In this document: in pieces, positions 60,526 through 64,000 of the stretch | How the letters are laid out: each line of letters opens with the position of its first letter | Position numbering within the stretch: position 1 is the first letter of the stretch | Assembly (NCBI GenBank): GCA_934045905.1 | Contig: OW203767.1 | Location: 26,730,785-26,794,784 of the forward strand | Source of the DNA: Leuctra nigra | Lineage: Eukaryota; Arthropoda; Insecta; Plecoptera; Leuctridae | Direction of reading: 5' to 3' | Length of the DNA stretch: 64,000 nucleotides | Translations under genes and position numbers: made by a program | Notes under the pieces: generated by a model | The model's database searches: none | What the model saw: the letters and a program-made list of their open reading frames with translations, nothing else | What the model was told of the DNA's origin: nothing

Positions 60526-62344
60526 GTACTAACCCACGTAAATGAGATAAAACACAAGTAATCGGTGGCATAATTCGTTCGAGGATGTGAACAAATTGCT
60601 GGCGGCGAATAGACAAGAAGAATAAAACTAAATCGGTGTAAAACTCGTCGACCGGATCGAAAATACACGCGTCGTGTAAAAACATACGAAATAAGGAGAA
60701 CTTCTTAGAATTAGTGCTCTGAATAACAGTAGGTATAGGAGATATGAGTCTTACCTCTATGCTAAAAAGTCTTCGTTCGCTCCTTTTCTATAAGTAAATA
60801 ATACAACTTGCATCCATGTTGTTTCTTAAATTATCTGAAGGAATTATAGTTTCATATCACGTTCATCCCTAAATACATACAATTTCGAACTATCGGGTCA
60901 ATTCAAATCTCATATTTTTATGTTCAGAAAATAATGTCATCATTGATATATTTTTAAAACACGAATGATTTATCATAATATTTGCAAGGCATTTCATCTT
61001 TCTCCGAATACGCCTTAATCTTTGTGTGGTCAAATTAAATGTAAACATGTACAAGATTTTCTACCAAGAAAATATGTCTTTCCAAAAATGTGTGTTAACA
61101 AAAATGCGTGAAACAATTACAATATTTTAATTGACTGATCAAACTTGCAAAATAAGTCGAGCTTACATTTTATTGAACGCATATAATTGATTATTGATAA
61201 CTTTTGGTTGGTTGGGTTGGGTATTCGAAGAAAACAGGACGAAAAAACACCTCTTAAAGCGGAAGAAAATAATCGTTGTAGTCTTTGAAACTACATTTTG
61301 CCATTTTAATAAATAGTTTTTATTTATAAATCATTATTTTTGAAATGTATGTAACTATTTTAGCACAAATATAATTAAATTGATCTCCAACTGCAACTGC
61401 TAATAATCTTTTCCCGCGTGCGCTGTAACAATGCTAATGAGCGCATGCGCCAAGGCATGCCATGCTGGAATGTCACGTGGGTAATGACGTAATCACGAAG
61501 ATCCAGTGGATCAGGTTCAGGATCGATTGCTGGAGGAGAGGTCAATGAACCCGCGATGAGGAACCTGTTGTGGTTGGCCCGGGGCGAAGCACATTCACAA
61601 ATCATTGAGAGTTGTTAGTCCGGCGGTCCGGAGGTCGCTGACTTGACCCTTGACTTGCATTCGTCAAGCAACAATGCACAATACATTGTTACAAGATGGA
61701 ATTAAAAGTTACACATTCCCATACACTATGGTTTGAATTCAATTACAATTCTTGGTTTAAATTTGTAATAATCATGAAAATATCTGGGAAAATGTATTAA
61801 AGGTCTGATCTCATAGAGTGGTTTCTTACAACCAATCACAACAAGTCCAGAAACCGCTCACGGCGATTCTTGTGATTGGATAATAGAAACAAAACGCAGA
61901 ACGCAAATTTACTGTAAATCTTCACTATCTATTATGGTTTTGGTTTACGAGCGACAAATAACATACAAATAACGTTGTTTAAAATGTTATTTTGAAATTA
62001 AAAAAGTTTTGTTATTGATTTCGGGTTATTTTTTATGATTGGAAGCGGTGTCCTTTGAGATTTTTTTTCTCAAGTCCAGCGAATAAGAGAGCGTGAAAAT
62101 CGACTAATTCCACGAAAACATACTTCAAACGATTAAATAAAGACTATTGTCCTTTACACAAAGTACGCCCTGCGCACTTTCACTCTGGAGGCCGCATTGG
62201 ATTACCGCTGCCGACTTCACTGACTGAGGTTTCCTCGTGCTTTCCTCAGTCGACGGCAAATGATTGGAAGGTGCTTTACTTATAGGCCACGTCCACGACC
62301 GTCTCCTTCCCACCTTCCACCTGTTCATAACTATTATTCCTTAT
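60526..62344. other. Non-coding sequence, no gene seen
   Basis: AT-rich with GC-richer unique patches at 61400-61640 and 62150-62330. No repeat or gene recognised. Confidence 0.4.
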
Positions 62345-62358
62345 AACTTCTTCAAAAC

Positions 62359-63772
62359 AGAACAGGAAAGCTACTGGCTTAGATGGACTTAATTCGGAAT
62401 TAATCAAGTATGGTGGGTGTCACCTGAAAGGTAGATTCTTGCGTCTACTAAATCTGTGCTGGAAAAATTACCAAATTCCGGAGGAATGGGAAAGGGCAAA
62501 GGTAATATCTTTGTTCAAGAAAGGAGACAGGAGTGATGTGTCGAATTACAGAGGAATTAGTCTCCTAAATACAGCGTACAAGGTTTACAGTAAGATTGTA
62601 AATAATAGGCTTCAAGTTATCTCTGATGTAGTTTTATTAGAAGAACAAGCTGGGTTCCGCCAGGGTAGATCATGTATTGACGATGTGTTTACTTTGAAAC
62701 AATTGATAGAAAAGAGGCGGGAATTCAACTTGGAGACACACCTGGCATTCGTCGACTACGAAAAAGCATTTGACCGTGTGAACAGAGACTTGTTATGGTA
62801 CATCATGGGCAAGAGGGGTTTTCCCAGACATTTAATTCAAGTTATAAGAAGTCTATATCATCAAACCAAGATTGTCGTAGACTCGGGAAAAACTCTTTCC
62901 AAAGATATTATTATAAATCAGGGAGTGAGACAGGGATGTAGTATGTCACCTTCACTATTTAATATATATTTGGATGACCTGGTTAGAAGATGGAAAGACA
63001 ATGTACATCCTGGAATTCAGGTCAACCAACACATGTCTTTGAATACCATGTTATTTGCGGATGATCAAGTAATTGTTCAGGAAACAGAGGATGAACTCCA
63101 AAGATCTATGTTTAACTTGCACAGACTCAGTAATTTATATAATTTGACGATCTCTTTGAAGAAGACGAAAACAATGGCTTTTAAAGGAAAGGACCCAGTA
63201 CGTACAAAAATTTTAATAAATGACTACACCCTAGAGCAAGTATCACATTTCACATACTTAGGTTGCAGCATTACGTATGATTATGACATCGACGTTCGTA
63301 ACAAGTTGAACAAATATCAATACATGTGTGGAACCATCCGAAGAACTCTTAGAAGTAAGACTAGGAGAGACACACAACTTAAATTTTATAAGGTGATGGC
63401 AGTCCCTACTCTTCTTTATGGCTCGGAAACATGGGTGACAACAACAAAAGATTTGAGCAGAATACAGGCCACAGAGATGAGATTTTTACGATCAGTGAAG
63501 GGATGCACCAGAGAGGATAGAATACGCAATGAAGATATAAGACAGGAACTTGGTATTTATTCCGTGCTCGACAAAATTGAAATGGGCAAAGCAAATTGGA
63601 AGCAGCATCTTGGTCGAATGCCACCTGCGAGAATTCCTCGAAGCATTCTCCGTTACCAGCCAGGAGGAAGAAGAGATGTAGGGCGGCCCAGAAAACGATG
63701 GTGACATAACATTTGGAACCGGAACAGGCATTTATGCCTAATCCAGGATAGAAGAAGAAGAAGAAGAAGAAG
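62359..63772 (+). mobile_element. 5'-truncated RTE-like non-LTR retrotransposon with intact reverse-transcriptase frame
   Basis: The insertion is flanked by the direct repeat AACTTCTTCAAAAC (62345-62358 and 63773-63786) and ends in (GAA)n. It starts inside the reverse-transcriptase domain, so the endonuclease and 5' end are lost, as expected from incomplete target-primed reverse transcription. Confidence 0.93.
62361..63704 (+). CDS. Reverse transcriptase of a truncated RTE-like retrotransposon
   Basis: Open without a break from the truncation point to TGA at 63702-63704 (about 447 codons); no genuine start codon, since the true start is lost. Motifs in order: RKATGLDGLNSELIKYGG, WERAKVISLFKKGDRSD-NYRGISL, LEEQAGFRQGRSCIDDVF, FVDYEKAFDRV (first catalytic Asp), NQGVRQGCSMSPSLF, and FADD near 63054 (catalytic Asp pair). 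The C-terminus holds YGSETWVTT, MRFLRSVKGCTREDRIRNED and GRRDVGRPRKRW, typical of RTE and related elements. Such enzymes copy the element RNA at a nicked target. This copy is complete in the reverse-transcriptase core but cannot move alone. The exact clade was not tested. Confidence 0.93.
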   Translation, partial: NRKATGLDGLNSELIKYGGCHLKGRFLRLLNLCWKNYQIPEEWERAKVISLFKKGDRSDVSNYRGISLLNTAYKVYSKIVNNRLQVISDVVLLEEQAGFRQGRSCIDDVFTLKQLIEKRREFNLETHLAFVDYEKAFDRVNRDLLWYIMGKRGFPRHLIQVIRSLYHQTKIVVDSGKTLSKDIIINQGVRQGCSMSPSLFNIYLDDLVRRWKDNVHPGIQVNQHMSLNTMLFADDQVIVQETEDELQRSMFNLHRLSNLYNLTISLKKTKTMAFKGKDPVRTKILINDYTLEQVSHFTYLGCSITYDYDIDVRNKLNKYQYMCGTIRRTLRSKTRRDTQLKFYKVMAVPTLLYGSETWVTTTKDLSRIQATEMRFLRSVKGCTREDRIRNEDIRQELGIYSVLDKIEMGKANWKQHLGRMPPARIPRSILRYQPGGRRDVGRPRKRW

Positions 63773-63786
63773 AACTTCTTCAAAAC

Positions 63787-64000
63787 CACTCATCCGTAGC
63801 TAGGCCAAACAATATACTAAATGAATGATATAAAAATACCTGCGACATTGTTATGCTTTGTTCTGACATTGACACTGAGGTATGTTTGAAAGATGCTGTG
63901 TCATCTTGGAATTCATGCTAAAGCACGTGCAGGATATGTTCTTTATTAGAGTCTTATTATCGACGATGAGTCGACTCGATCGACAACTTCTTTCAACGCG
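63787..64000. other. Non-coding sequence at the window edge
   Basis: AT-rich; nothing recognised. Confidence 0.4.

Overview
This window looks like an insect nuclear chromosome: AT-rich, long introns, dense in short non-autonomous transposons, with one recognisable host gene. I cannot name the species. A hemipteran is only a guess from the repeat-rich introns and frequent poly-G/poly-C tracts.

The host gene is a Knickkopf-family gene (knk) on the minus strand. Nine exons, with splice junctions that agree in phase and reading frame, run from 33804 down to the stop codon at 228-230. They encode 676 residues in the order DM13, DM13, DOMON, plastocyanin-like domain, then a hydrophobic C-terminus of GPI-anchor type. 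The initiator Met and signal peptide lie in one or more exons I could not find. They may sit in the 30 kb to the right, which I read as upstream sequence or a first intron, or beyond the window. In characterised insects Knickkopf is an extracellular GPI-anchored protein that organises cuticular chitin and protects it from chitinases.

The most unusual structures are two minisatellites that grew out of the gene itself. At 14899-19939 about 54 copies of an 86-bp unit each contain the last part of the intron, the AG acceptor and the first ~55 coding bases of the exon that opens the second DM13 domain. At 33791-34350 a second array (19 copies of the exon edge in ~25-bp and ~40-bp units) repeats the acceptor edge of the exon that opens the first DM13 domain. 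Both arrays carry or abut a 5S-rRNA-derived SINE. Two more minisatellites lie in knk introns: 27190-27695, about 50 bp past a splice donor, and 29812-30738.

The other sequence is intronic or intergenic and full of mobile DNA. It includes a 2.9-kb foldback element (760-3648) and a family with palindromic arms and hairpin-CTAG ends (3669-4970, 46085-47412, 48880-51045, fragment 32874-33015). There is also a large inverted repeat (9914-14496), a TIR element holding a jockey-like retrotransposon fragment (21316-22694), and two 5'-truncated RTE-like retrotransposons with clear target-site duplications (12643-13141, 62359-63772). Smaller elements are three hAT-type elements with 8-bp duplications, TA-flanked MITEs, a tRNA-derived SINE family and a 13-bp minisatellite (57024-57415). 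No bacterial operons, CRISPR arrays or complete RNA genes are visible.
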